Below, piece by piece: positions 1-11,636 of a stretch of 64,000 nucleotides of DNA. The translations under genes and the position numbers were made by a program. The DNA is from Brachypodium distachyon (lineage: Eukaryota; Streptophyta; Magnoliopsida; Poales; Poaceae). The stretch's first letter is position 1. Each line of letters starts with the position of its first letter. Location of the stretch: NCBI RefSeq assembly GCF_000005505.3, contig NC_016132.3:7998001-8062000 (forward strand), written 5' to 3'. The notes beneath the pieces were generated by a model that was given only the letters and a program-made list of their open reading frames with translations, made no database searches and was not told the DNA's origin.

Positions 1-1375
1 TACAGCTTCACTCCACAAAAACTTTTGAACATTCATTGTATACATTAAGGAGCGAGCAACTTCCAGAATATGGCGATTCTTTCTCTTCGCAACTCCATTC
101 CATGGTGGGGTATCTGGGCAAGAAGTCTGATGCAGTATGCCTTTCATTGACAAAGAATATACCTAAGTTCTTGTTCACATATTTTGTCGCATTATCAGTC
201 TGGATCGCCTACACATGCACATGAAATTGAGTGTTCACATAGGAGTAGAAATCCTGGAAGCGTTGGAATACCTCATATTTATGTTGTATGAGATAAATCC
301 ATGTCATACGAGTATTGCAGTCAATGAATGTCACAAAATATTTCATCCCACTGACAGAAACAACTGGACATGTCCACACATCAGAATGGATTAACATAAA
401 TGGAGAGATACTTCTAAGACCCTTGCTAACATAAGTGGTTCTTGTGTGTTTTGCATATTCACATGCATCACACTTGAGTTTGTTCTTATCAACCCCACTC
501 ATTACATCAGGAAACACTACTCATTTTCTCAAAAGACATGTGACCCATTCGACAATGATGGATAATTGCCATTGTCTCCCTTTCTCCCAGCATAGCTGCA
601 AGCACCGAGCTTCTGGATGCCCCTCGGTTCACATACCACAGCCCATTATGCCTGGTTCCTGTCCCAAGCTTCCTGCAAGTCTGCCTCCCCTGAATCAAAC
701 ACATGTATTTGTCAAGTGTTATCCGGCAGTCCAACTGGTCAATTAATGAGCTTAATGACACTAGATTAACAGGAAAAGCTGGAATATGTAGTACATAAGA
801 CAATTTTATGCATGGTGTACACTGAACTGTTCCGACTCCCTTTATTGGTTGTGGGGTGCCATCAGCAGTTTGAATTGTTTCGTTATGTTCGGGTGGATAC
901 TGGATATATGATCAAATCTTCTATATCTAAGTAGAAGCAATCCACTACTTGATTTCTCTAAACATGCAGCATGCCACATCATCACATAATTAATTTGTTC
1001 ACACCTATTTAGTGGAAAACTCATACTTTTGCACATGCATGCATGTTACTTCCATCAAGTTATTCCCACTAAGTGAAAAATGTACAATTTTATTATATGT
1101 TTCAACTTTGAATACTCTTTATGTTAACTAAAAATTTCTGCAACAACGTGCGGGGCATCATCTAGTTCATTGAGAGTTCCCGCAACATGTTTTGAAGCTC
1201 CAGAATCGAGTATCCATTCTGAGAAGGATTTATGGGGAAATATAGACGCATTTGCAGAGTTACCTTCTTTTGTGTAGACAACATGATCAAAGTTTCCGAA
1301 GTTGTTGTCCACCTGACCTTTATTCTTCAACTCCCATTGCGATGCACTTGCGGTTTTCCATTCTGCAGCTGCCAC
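1..1375 (-). pseudogene. copia protease-integrase remnant
   Basis: The minus strand first shows a protease with WILDSGASKH (about 1190-1230). A pre-integrase segment with a zinc-binding region follows (HHCRMGHMS, then CDACEYAKHTR), and then the integrase core with HSDVW, TDN and the NGVA motif at the left edge. The frame changes near 500 and near 210, and about 840-1120 is poorly conserved. The codon at 85-87 that should encode the third catalytic acid (Glu in NGVAERKN) reads AAG, Lys. Integrase would be inactive even without the frameshifts. Confidence 0.8.
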
Positions 1376-1439
1376 ATGTGCCCTCGAAGGTCCAGAGTTG
1401 TGGCCACCTCTACCTCTTCCACCTCGGTACCTTCCCTTG

Positions 1440-2060
1440 TTATAGCCTCTTCCTCTTCCACGCTTTGGAGCTGTGCATTCATAACTCAGATGGCCTGTTA
1501 TCCCACAATTAAAACAGTCCCGTATCTCTTTTCTTTCAGTTGCAACAAATGCTGAATGTCCCTGAACAGCCCTTCACTCGTCGTCATCTTTAGTCTCACC
1601 TCCTCCTGAGCCATTGCTGCGATGGCCTCCTTGAGTGAAGGACGAGTGGGTTGATGAAACAGTCCAGCACGCCTCCCTCAAATTCAAGGTTCAGCCCTTT
1701 GAGAAATTTCATTACCTGCCTACGCTCAATCCATTTCTGAGCAGCCAACACACATTCAGCATGTGACAACAACAATGGATCGTAGTGATCTAAATCAGTC
1801 CAAAGATGCTGCAGATCTGCCACATATTCCAGTACCGACCTCTCTCCTTGCTTCATATCATGCACCATATCCTCCACTTGAGCTATCACCATCACATTTC
1901 CTTTGCCTGAATACATTGTTTCCAGGGTCATCCACATCTCTGCTGCACTGGATAATGACTCCACAGAAGTAGCAATAGTTGGAGTTAAAGAGTTCAGCAT
2001 CCATGCCCGCACCATTGAATCAATAATACTCCACTTCTTCCATTCTTCCCAGCTTATCTG
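1440..2060 (-). pseudogene. copia gag remnant with CCHC zinc knuckle
   Basis: The longest clean stretch (about 1596-2015) matches the gag/UBN2 family: a WMLNSLTP segment, an EMWMTLETMYSG-like segment and a central helical region. In another frame at about 1465-1530 there is a zinc knuckle, CFNCGITGHLSYEC (CX2CX4HX4C), followed by Arg/Gly-rich sequence. At least one frameshift separates the N-terminal part (before about 2030) from the main frame, and another separates it from the knuckle. The product would package element RNA; this copy is dead. Confidence 0.75.
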
Positions 2061-2286
2061 CTGGCTCTCTCACTTCACCCTTCCTGTCAGCCCTTTTGTC
2101 CACAAAATCTGCAGCTTCTCCAACACCTTCGTCAATCCCTGAGCATCTCCCATCTCTTCCGCCTGAGATGCACCTCCTGTTGCTTGCTCCAGCCTCTCTC
2201 TCCTTCACCCCTGCTTCTCCTATCCTAAGCAGATCTAGGAGTGGGATTCTCTCCCTCTCAGCCTGCCTATCCCAGCTGTGAACCTT

Positions 2287-2298
2287 GCTCTGATACCA
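2287..2298 (-). other. Primer binding site (tRNA-iMet type)
   Basis: The minus strand reads TGGTATCAGAGC directly after the LTR. This is the standard complement of the 3' end of initiator tRNA-Met used by most plant copia elements. It fixes the element's orientation and LTR edge. Confidence 0.85.
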
Positions 2299-2445
2299 TG
2301 AAGTAACCAGGGGCAGGAGCTCACCTCTCAGGTTTCACAATGGTGGCTAGGGTTAGAGAGCAGGGACAACACATGTATAATGTCTAGTTAGGTGGGCCTA
2401 ATGGGCCATACCAATAGCTGTCCAGGATACCTCTTCAGTCCAACA
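2299..2445 (-). repeat. 5' LTR of the left copia element
   Basis: A 147-bp segment runs, on the minus strand, from TGTTGGACTG to a terminal CA that abuts the primer binding site. TG...CA ends next to a PBS define an LTR. The partner LTR is off-window, so identity and target-site duplication cannot be checked. Confidence 0.75.
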
Positions 2446-2511
2446 CTACGAGCACAACTCAATCACATTTTTCCCTCGCCCTGATGACAAGCAGTGGCGC
2501 ATCATCGATCT

Positions 2512-4012
2512 GATAGAAATAGGAAAGAACCTTAGGAGAAAACTCATTATTTCAGTCTTACAATTATTCTCGTAATCTTTGACCCTCTTTGCTAAATCCT
2601 CATCCTTTCAAAGCTGTAGATGGAATGATACTCCTGGACTAAAGCTGATGACTACCAAGGCGATCTATTTTTGTTTAGCAAGTACCTCATCAGGCTAACT
2701 GACGTGCTAGACCTGCTCGTGCCTGCAATCAAGGCGTGGCGTGAGACCGAGGGGCACAACAACTGGAAGGCCAAGATCCACATCCTTGGATGACTGAAGA
2801 AACCCAAGACAAAGGACATCACCATTGGCAAGATCCACAACGGCTAGCAAGAGTAATGAACGACATCGTGCTTGATGCGATAGCCCGCCTATGTGGACAT
2901 CATTGCAAGGAGCTGGACTAATTTTATTTCGGTCGTTTGGGATGGCATAAACCCAATGGTCTGCCATTGGGACTCACAACCGGCTACAGGAGGAAGTACT
3001 CACCCATGCTGGGCTACAACCAGGACTTGGAGCAATATATCAAAAACCTCTAGGCAGACCACTGCAGGACTCGAGAGACAATGGTGACCTGCGCTAGAAG
3101 CTGAAGACCTCGAAGAGGAGTATGAGATATGAGAACATGAGATCGAGGCCTTGCGCTCGGATCTAGACAACAAAAGTGGAAGATCGAGAAGCTCAAGGCT
3201 CAACTGGTGGAGCAAGTCCAGAACAGGAAATTGTGCACAGAGAACCTCTCCTTGAAAGCCTGTCTAGACAAGCTAGATAGTAGTCCAGAGGTTCTCGGTG
3301 CACAGCTCAACACTAACTATCTAGCTTGTCTAGACGGGCCTTCAAAGAGAGGTTCTCAGTGCACAATTTCTTGTTCTGGGTTTGCTTCTTCTCTAGCTGA
3401 GCCTTCAGCTTCCAGATTTTCCGCTCACTGTTGTCCAGATCTGAGCGTAAGGCCTCGATCTCATACTCTTCACGGGTCTTCAGCTTCTCCAAGTCCTGGT
3501 AGTGGTCCGCCTGAAGGTTCTTGATATACTGCTCCAAGTCCTTATTGTACCCCAACATGGGCGAGTACTTCCTCTTGTAGTTATTCGTGAGGTCAACTGG
3601 CAGACCATTGGGCTTCTCCTATCCCAAATGGCTGGAACAGTAGCTGTCCAGCTCCTTGCGATGACGTCCACAGAGGCGCGCTATCGCATCATGCATGATG
3701 TCGCTCACTACTCCTAGCCATCTTGCTGATGGTGGTGATGTCCTCCGTCTTGGGTTCCCTCTAGCGTCCAAAGATGCGAGTCTTGTCTAGTTGTTGTGTC
3801 CCTCGGTCTCGTGCCACGCCTTAGTCACGGGTAGGTCCAACACTTTGATCAGCCTCATGAGGTACTTGCCAAATAGAAATAGATCTCCTTGGTAGTCTTC
3901 AGCTTCAGTACCGGGGAAGTGTTCCATCTTTAGCAAAGAGGGTCAAAGATTATGTGATAATCGTGAGACTAAAATTATGAGTTTTGTCCTATGGATCTTT
4001 CATTTTCCTATC
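2512..4012. repeat. Large imperfect inverted repeat (arms about 770 and 700 bp)
   Basis: The left arm (about 2512-3281) is the reverse complement of the right arm (about 3316-4012) over its whole length, with small indels. Anchors are GACCCTCTTTGCTA on the left and its complement near 3936, GACTACCAAGG and its complement near 3890, and AGCTAGATAGT at 3271-3281 facing ACTATCTAGCT at 3316. The 34-bp spacer contains a third, short inverted copy of an arm segment. A transcript crossing it would fold into a hairpin of roughly 700 bp. No LTR, TIR or target duplication was recognised at the outer ends. Confidence 0.85.
3313..3558 (-). pseudogene. Coiled-coil ORF fragment in the right arm of the inverted repeat
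   Basis: The right arm keeps an open frame of about 80 codons, rich in Lys, Glu and Leu with heptad-like spacing (LGYNKDLEQY, then EEYEIEALRSDL). The mirrored left arm encodes the same protein on the plus strand but with stops. Sequence further upstream on the minus strand (to about 3900) is homologous but broken. I do not recognise the family; it looks like part of a transposable-element gag or accessory protein. The two copies in opposite orientation show that an old gene piece was duplicated head to head. Confidence 0.45.
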
Positions 4013-4128
4013 CAAAACTTGGGGTCATGACCTACAGTCAACATATGCTCTGTTACCCACAAATGACAAGTTTTGGTGCTGGGGCTCCCGATTCCCCCCT
4101 GGTTCTCTGTCGCCGAACCATCACAAGC

Positions 4129-4556
4129 GCTCGAACAACTCCGCGCCACAACAGCAGCAACCACCGTTTCCACCACTAGCTCCTTCCTTGCCTTGGACAG
4201 GTATGGTGTATACACCTACCACTTGCCTCTGTGGCGTGGCAAATGGCGTCGCCACATCCCATGTCACACAGCATCCTCGATCAGCGCCCGTCCTGCCCAT
4301 ACCCGCATGTGCGCACCGTGCCTTCGCTCCTCTCCGGTACCAGCAGTTCCTGCATGTACACCTGAGAGTGTGCAAAGCTGGTCTGCGCCTGTGGGTATGG
4401 GACGGACGGATGTTGACTGAGGATGCTAGGTGACATGCGACGTGGCAGCACCATGACCTGGGCTCTGGCAGAGGCACGTGGTATGTGTGCACAAAACTTG
4501 TCCAGGGCGAGGAAGGAGCCTTTTGCGTGCAGTTATTCGAGCATTTGCGCTTTTGC
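4129..4556. repeat. Second imperfect inverted repeat / foldback
   Basis: About 4129-4324 pairs with about 4379-4556 in reverse complement: GCTCGAACAACTCCGC against GCTCGAATAACTGCAC, CCTTGGACA against CCTGGACA, and CATACCCGCA against CATACCCACA. The arms are near 190 bp with a loop near 55 bp. Apparent reading frames inside are side effects of the GC-rich palindrome. Confidence 0.7.
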
Positions 4557-5969
4557 TTGCCTTGGTTCGGCAACAACAGAGACTTGCCTTGAGAAACTTT
4601 CTCATAGTATGCTATGATTTTCTTGTAGTGTGAGGTGTTAGTACTTTTATTAGTAAATAAAGTCTTATGCTAGTGAGTATCGTATCTTCCAAAGAATATT
4701 TTATTCTATCGTCAAGAAAATATGAAAGTATGTTGTCATATCTTACGTTTTCTCTGCTAATGTGAACGAAAAAATTCTGACATGCATTCTAGACTGACTT
4801 ATAAAGTGATGTCTGTTGAAGGATAAATGTTTCTCCTTAAACATTTATTTTTGAACCGCTGATTTAATGTGAGGATCATGGGGTGGAATTACTTTACTTG
4901 AGTTGTAGTACATTGGAGTAATAACAGCGGTATTGCAGTAATACGGTACATCTGATATGTACTGTGCAGGCAGCGGTAGATAGGATGTGGTTTCTTAGCC
5001 GCTATCTTTTTAGAAATAAGAAATGGTTAGCAGGATTAGTGTTTTCACATATAAGTTTCTGTTTAAGTGTTATGCTAGATTTTGCTTTATCTGTAGATTA
5101 AATTGTTTGGTATTCTGTCACAATTAAGCAAAGAAGGAACTGGGTTTTCTGCAAACTCACATATTACAGCATGTAAAATGGTTTATGTGAATTTTTTAAA
5201 TATTATTTGATGAGCTAAAGATTCATTTCTATCTGTAGGTGGTACAATACCAGCCCTTGCACAGCTTGTTTCTTCATCCTGTCATGCGGCTATGTCATCG
5301 CCCTCCTTTGCCCGCTCCACTTCTCACGACAACATGCACAAGAGCAGAGGCTCCACGCCGCTGTAACTTACCGGCGGAACAGACCCGCCACAAGTGTACC
5401 GCTCTACAAAATCTATGTTGGTACTTACCACCTGGTAATAGGTGATGCTTTTGTAAATGCCAAGACATTCCCGTGGAATGACGTTATTATAACTTAGATA
5501 TGCTGTATTCTAGAGAAAAAAAACATAGATATGCTCCATTCACATTCTTTTGGTGTATAGGTTGGGCTGATCTATCTTGGGTTAATAATTTGTTGTAAAA
5601 CATAGTTCATACTTCAGATTGTTGGCAACATAAGTTATGAAGTTTAAACTCATCGAGTCTCTTCTTGTCATGTTTAAAATTGAGAAAATCACACCAGAGA
5701 TCCACAAACTTGGCAGGTGGGAACATTTTAGTCCACCAACTTGTAAATCATGCATTCAGCACATTAAACTTGGCACTCGTGAACACTTTCAGTCCAAATT
5801 TTATTTTAGAGCTCAAAAGTGCCACGTGGTGTATACGTGGCTGTTATGAAAATTCGGAGGTGAATTTCTAACGAACTTGCATCTTTGCAACTTTTACTAT
5901 AGTCCCTAAAGCTTTTCCAATCTTTGCTACTACATCACTATCCTGAGTCCTCATGCTTGTCGTCTGTAA
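4557..5969. other. Intergenic, AT-rich; weak exon-like piece and a short direct repeat
   Basis: No gene is supported. At about 5240-5367 a plus-strand frame follows a good acceptor (CTATCTGTAG) and reads GGTIPALAQLVSSS before a stop. It could be a captured exon, but no partner exon is visible. At about 5702-5738 and 5762-5795 the motif AACTTGGCA...GTGGGAACATTTTAGTCCA occurs twice in tandem with differences, which suggests old transposon sequence. The rest shows nothing recognisable. Confidence 0.4.
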
Positions 5970-6148
5970 TGTTAGAATGAAATCCGTGTACTGTTACATT
6001 GATTGATGATTATACTTATACAAGGGGAAGAGACACCACTACATGCATTGGTGTCCCCAGACACGAACAGTTACAACACTAACTGTCTAATTAACTATTA
6101 ATTAACTAACAATTAATCCTAATTGATCATAAATAATTATTCTCAACA
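5970..6148 (-). repeat. 3' LTR of the second copia element
   Basis: A 179-bp LTR, on the minus strand TGTTGAGAATAAT...TCATTCTAACA. It matches 12928-13132 except for point changes and a 26-bp length difference. Confidence 0.9.
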
Positions 6149-6159
6149 CTCCCCCTTAA
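6149..6159 (-). other. Polypurine tract
   Basis: The minus strand reads TTAAGGGGGAG immediately before the 3' LTR, as required for plus-strand priming. A similar purine run (CAGGGGGAG) occurs at about 6560-6572 near the end of the RNase H region and may be a second or older tract. Confidence 0.8.
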
Positions 6160-6224
6160 TCAATTTGCTCCATTGATTTGTATATTCTTAAATCATCATG
6201 GAATCTTTTAATCTTGTAATTTCC

Positions 6225-6520
6225 TCCAAAAACCCTGTGGGAAAAATATTGAGGAAATAATAATAATATCGATATGTTATGAAAACTCCTTTTAAAAACC
6301 CAATGGGAAAAATAAGAAGAAAATGGTATAACATATTTTGAATATTGTCTCTTGATAATTCACATTGAATTATGTGAACAATAAACATGTCTTGTATATT
6401 ATCCACAAAAACCCCGGTGAGGAAAATAGAAAATATGACATATAATCTTATGTTAATATTGTCTCATTAAAAACCTTTTATGAGAAACTAGTGGGTAAAA
6501 CTCATAATAGTAAAAGAGTG
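6225..6520 (-). repeat. Degenerate short direct repeats in the 3' untranslated part of the element
   Basis: The plus strand repeats an AAAAACCC(T/A)GTGGGAAAAAT-like unit at about 6227, 6293, 6403 and 6470. The units are separated by AT-rich text with ATATTGTCTC recurring. Such arrays are common between RNase H and the 3' LTR of plant copia elements. No coding capacity is seen. Confidence 0.6.
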
Positions 6521-6587
6521 CAATATGATGTTATGAACAGGGTTAAAATCAGGTGAATACTCCCCCTGATGCTTGCAAAGTTTTTAG

Positions 6588-9500
6588 TCATCGCATACCA
6601 ATCACATATACACATTTCTGAAATGTGCAGTTGGATAAGGACTTACTGAACAAATCTGCGAGGTTATCACATGATTTGGTTTGCAAGATATTTATCTCCC
6701 CATTTTGTTGTAATTTATGAGGATAGAATAATTTAGGTGCAATATGTTTAGTTATATTGCTTTTTATATAACCTGTTTGCATCTGAGTAACACAAGCAGA
6801 ATTATCCTCATAGATAATTGTTGGTGATTCAATCGAACCAGTACCACATGGTTGTTGTATGTGGTTAATTATTCTGCGTAGCCATACACTTTCACGAGAT
6901 GTTTCGTATAAGGCTATTATTTCCGAATGATTTGTGGATGTAGCCACTAGGGTCTGTTTAGAAGACTTCCACGATATGGCTGTCCCACCGTGTAGGAACA
7001 CGAAATCGGTCTGGGATCTAGCATTGTGGGGATCAGATAAATAGCCAGCATCAGTGTATCCGATTAATTCAGAATCTTGGTTTTCCTTTTGGAAATATAG
7101 ACCTAGATCTTTAGTGCCTTGTAGGTAGCGAAAAACTTGCTTGACTCCTGCCCAATGGCGTTTTGTTAGAGCTGCGCTGTGTCTAGCTAGTAAATTTACC
7201 GCAAATGAAATATCCGGCCGAGTGCAATTTGCTAAGTACATTAATGCTCCAATGGAACTAAGATATGGGAATTCAGATCCCAAAATTTCCTCTCCATCAC
7301 CTTTTGGTCTGAATGGATCTTTCTCTACGCCTAGAGATCGAACTACCATAGGTGTTTTGCATGGATAGGATTTGTCCATGTTAAATTTCTTCAAGATTTT
7401 CTGGATATATGTAGCTTGGTGAACCAATATTTCCGAAGGAAGGTGCTCACGTTATAAACCTAAGCAGAACTTGGTTTTACCCAAATCTTTCATTTCAAAT
7501 TCCGTCATTAGATAATTACGAGCTTCATCAATATCCTGTTTATTGCCAATGATGTTTAAATCATCAACATATACAGAGATAATGCAAAATCTTGTTTTGG
7601 ATTTCTTGATGAATACACATGGGCAGTCATCATTGTTAGAGTAACCCTTTTTAATGAGAAACTCACTTAGTCGGTTGTACCACATTCTACCCGACTGCTT
7701 TAAACCATATAAAGATTTATTCAACTTTACACAGTACATGTTGCGTCTTGCGTTAGTATTCGGAATTTGGATTGCATCGGGAACCTTCATGTAAATGTCC
7801 GAATCTAATGACCCATAAAGATATGCAGTCACGACGTCCATCAACTGCATAGATAGACGATTTTGAACAGACAATGAGATTAAATATCGGAAAGTAATTC
7901 CACTCATAACCGGAGAATATGTTTCATTGAAATGAATGCCGGGTCTCTGCGTGAACCCTTGTGCTATTAGTCTCGCTTTGTATCTCACCACCTCATTGTT
8001 TCCGTTCCTTTTGTGGACAAAAACCCATTTGAATCCCACTGGGAAAACATTTGAAGGTGTAGGTATTACTTTTATAAATACCTTCCTTTTATTGAGCGAG
8101 GCTATTTCTGTTTCAATTGCATCCTTCCATTTAGGCCAGTCGGAGCGTTTTTCACACTCAGCTATGGTCTTTGGATCATGATCATTTAAAAGGTTGTTTG
8201 CAATCTTAGTTGAGAAATAAGTGTCAACAAACGTAGTCTTTCTATTGTATAGTTCTCCAGTGTCAAATTAATTTGTGGAAATTTCATTTACCTTTTGTGA
8301 TTGTTCGCGATTTCCCTTTGGGGTTAAGTCCAGGTTTTCCGATGTCCCAGCATCAGTAATTGAGTGCACTATTGAGCTGGGTTGTGGATGTTGTTTATCC
8401 ACTGGGTGTATATTACCCAATTGATCTCGGTCAATCAAATGTTGACTCACATTTGTTGTTGTTGAAAGAGGTTCAGAAGGCTTATTCTTCTGTTTTCTTT
8501 GCCGCGGCTTCTTCGTTTGTTCCTTTTGTTGCTTGCTTAAAGCTAGATCCTTTTTAGTTATCGTACCTCTCCCCCTCTTCCTTTGAACGGTAGGTGCAGG
8601 AGGTTGGGTATTTTTTATATGTACCTCCACTCTTTCGGGTATGTTCTGTGCAGGATTATATGATTTAGTTAAACATTTGTATCAACAAATGCGTCTGGTA
8701 GATTGTTCGCAATATGTTGCAAATTTATAATTTTCTGAACCTGTTGTTCAGTTTCTTGAGTACGTGGATCTGAGGCGGAAATGCCTTCGACATTCCAATT
8801 GATTTCCTGGCATTCTTGTTTTTGGTACTTTAATTCTCCCCCTAATGCCGGGAAATAATCCTCATTAAAAATACAATCAGCGTACCGGACAGTGAATAGA
8901 TCCCCTGTGAGAGGTTCTAGGTACTTGATAATTGACGGTGATTTGTACCCCACATAGATCCCCAATTTTCTATGTGGTCCCATTGATGTACGTTGTGGTG
9001 GTGAGATCGGTACGTATGTAGCGCAACTGAATTTTCGCAGATGGGAAATACTTGGTGGATTTCCATGTACAAATTGAAGGGGAGAAGTAGTATGATATGC
9101 AGTTGGTCGCAATTGAATTAAATTAGCGGCATGTATAACCGCATGACCCCAACAAGTTGTTGGTAAATTACAATTCTGTAATAAATGTCTTGCAATAAAT
9201 TTAATTCTCTTAATAAAAGATTCATTCAAACCATTTTGTGTGTGGACATATGGGACTGAGTGTTGAACTTCGATTCCTAATGCCATGCAATAATCATTGA
9301 AGGCGCGTGAGGAGAATTCAGCGGCATTGTCCATTCGAATTGTTTTAATTCGATGTTCTGGATAATGAGCTTTTAGTTTAATTACTTGGCTCATTATGTT
9401 TGCGAATGCATGGTTACGTGTGGAAAGTAGACACACATTAGACCATCTTGTAGATGCGTCAATTAAGACCATGAAATATCTAAATGGTCCAGACAATGGT

Positions 9501-10246
9501 TGGATAGGACCACAAATATCTCCTTGAATTCGTTCGAGGAACTGGAGTGGTTCCGCTTGTATTTTAAGATAAGAAGGTCTTAAAATGAGCTTGCCTTGTG
9601 CACATGCTGTGCATACAAAATCCTGAGATTTTGGGAATTTTGCTTTATTAAGATTATGACCAACAGAATTATTAATAATTTTCCGTATCATCCCGATACC
9701 GGGGTGACCAAGGGGATCATGCCAAGTCTGGAATATATTGACATTCTGAAAAATTATTTTATACACAACATGGGCTATAGGTTTTATGTATGTATAGTAC
9801 AATCCGGACGATAAAAAAGGAATTTTTTCAAGAATTTGTTTGCCATATCCGTTTCTTTTTGTAAATAGGAGAAATTCCTCATTGTTGTCATCGTGGGTTT
9901 CAATATGAATCCCATTTTGACGGATATCCCTATAACTTATTAGGGTACAAGTTGAATCGGGATACAATAAAGCGTCCTCGATTATTACTTGTGTACCCAT
10001 AGGAAGTGTGATGATGGCACGTCCAGAGCCAACAATTAATGTATCGCGTCCAGCGATTGTCAAAATATTCCCTTGCGTTTTAGTAAGGGTTTTAAAATAT
10101 TTTGTTTTCCTAAGTATAGTGTTTGTAGTGGCGCTGTCCACAAGGCAAAGTTTTTCGTCCATTTTGGATTGACTCCCGTATAAAACTATATATGGAAAAG
10201 GAAGAATTTTAATATCGTTCTTAATAGATATATAGAATACATACAA
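6588..10246 (-). pseudogene. copia pol: protease, integrase, reverse transcriptase, RNase H (broken)
   Basis: Open frame 10246-8669 has a protease-like CLVDSATT, the pre-integrase HPGIG...CTACAQGK region, and an integrase core with QGDICG, RMDNAAEF and GLNESF, so all three catalytic acids are kept. A frameshift at about 8670 leads to a Lys-rich linker (8630-8268) ended by an in-frame TAA. Reverse transcriptase follows (8250-7452) with FKWVF, DVVTAYL, NKSLYGLKQ and the catalytic YVDD. A TAA at 7452-7454 replaces a sense codon just after FCLGL. The frame then continues as RNase H (7451-6588) with LANCTRPD and YEDNSACV. Three lesions make the polyprotein non-functional. Confidence 0.9.
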
Positions 10247-10413
10247 ATGTATTTATGTATTAAATTGATGATACAATATCGTAATTTACAATACATATGT
10301 TAAATATGTAGGTACCAAAGTGCTGATACAATAATGTAATATTACAATATAGTTGACAACGGTCATTATAATTTATTTACAACAATACTTAGGAACGTAA
10401 ATATAGATAAAAT

Positions 10414-11459
10414 CTATTTCGGAGATAGGTGAACTAATTTAGCAAACATATCATTTGAAGTGAATTCAATGATCATGTTCTCCGTGCTCATTAGATCCTC
10501 AGACGACCGGATTCTCGGGTTGTTGCTTGGTTCCTCCTTGATATCATGCGAACAACCAGCTTCCTTGGAATTGTTGGATTGGAAATTGAAGTGTGATTCA
10601 AATCTTGGTCCTTGATGAGTAGGTCGCTCGCGTCCTACGGATTGGAGGTACAGATCTACCAAATGGTGAGGGGTACGGCATTTCTTTGTAATATGCTAGT
10701 AGCACCCACAATTTTTACAAACTTTAGATTTGTCGTATTGTGGTTTGAAAGTGTCTTTCCCCTTTTCCTGTACACGTGGCTTGTTTTTCTTGTTGCCCTT
10801 TTTCTTGCCTTTGAATTAATAGATCCATTGAACTTGTTGTTTTTCTGAAAATTAGCATGTACTTCAGGCAAAAGTGCAGCGCCTACAGGACGCTGATGAT
10901 GGTTCCTCATTAGAAGTTCGTCATGCTTTTCGTCTTAAAGTAAAACATGGATAAGATCAGAATATCTAGTAAATTGGCGTGCACGATACTGTTGCTGGAG
11001 GATCCTATCGACCGGAAGCATAGTGGATAAGGTCTTTTCAATCTTTTCTGCTTCAGAAGGTTCCTTCTCGCAAAATTGCAACTTTGAACAAATTTTATGA
11101 ACGGCATGATTGAACTCTCCAATAGATTTAAAATCTTGTAGGCGTAGTTGAGTCCATTCATGTGTGGCTTCAGGCAAAATCACGGCCTTCTGCTGTTCAT
11201 ATCTAGTTTGAAGGGCAAGCCATAGTGTGTATAGATCTTCTTCCATGAGATACTCTAATTTGAGATCAGCATGGATGTGGTTCCTTATAGTATATAAGGC
11301 ATTATATTTGTATAAATCTGCGATGGGCGGTTGTCCCTCTTGAGGAGGTTGTATGGTCGCTGAAAGACCACGTGACGCAAGGCTCACTTTTACGTCCATT
11401 GCCAAAGTTGGATAGTTTCGACCGTCGCGGGCGAGTTCCTCAAACTCTTTCCCGGTCAT
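10414..11459 (-). pseudogene. copia gag with interrupted zinc knuckle
   Basis: The frame starting at 11459 (MTGKEFEELARDG) runs 174 codons and shows the UBN2/copia gag pattern (DLYTLWLALQTRYEQQK, then EWTQLRLQDF). The frame is lost near 10935, and the C-terminal half continues in other frames. At about 10690-10720 the knuckle CKNCGCY-stop-HITKKC still has CX2CX4HX4C spacing, but a TAG sits inside it. The start is the first Met of the conserved block and gives normal gag length. The capsid protein could not be made whole. Confidence 0.8.
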
Positions 11460-11636
11460 TTTGTCCTACATGGGGTTGAAAAACCATGAATTTTGTCAAT
11501 TACTAGTAAGTAAAGCCAAAATATTGTGGTCATTGTTGTAATTAAATTGCAATAAAATGCATGTAATTTAATCAATGTGAAATTCATTTAGTGTAGACCT
11601 CAAATAACACTTTGAAGATAATCACCGGTTATTGGT

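Larger units (their letters stand above)
1..2445 (-). mobile_element. Ty1/copia LTR retrotransposon, degenerate, cut by left edge
   Basis: Read on the minus strand, the order is LTR (2445-2299), tRNA-iMet primer binding site, gag with a CCHC knuckle, protease and integrase. This is the copia order (integrase before reverse transcriptase). The reverse transcriptase and 3' LTR would lie left of the window. Frames are broken by shifts and stops, so the copy cannot be active. Family recognition rests on the zinc knuckle, the DSGA protease motif, the GAG-pre-integrase region and the integrase core. Confidence 0.9.

Noticed and set aside
4121..4576. 149-151 codon frames on both strands at the second inverted repeat
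   Set aside because: Open on both strands because of palindromic GC-rich sequence; no motif or splice context.
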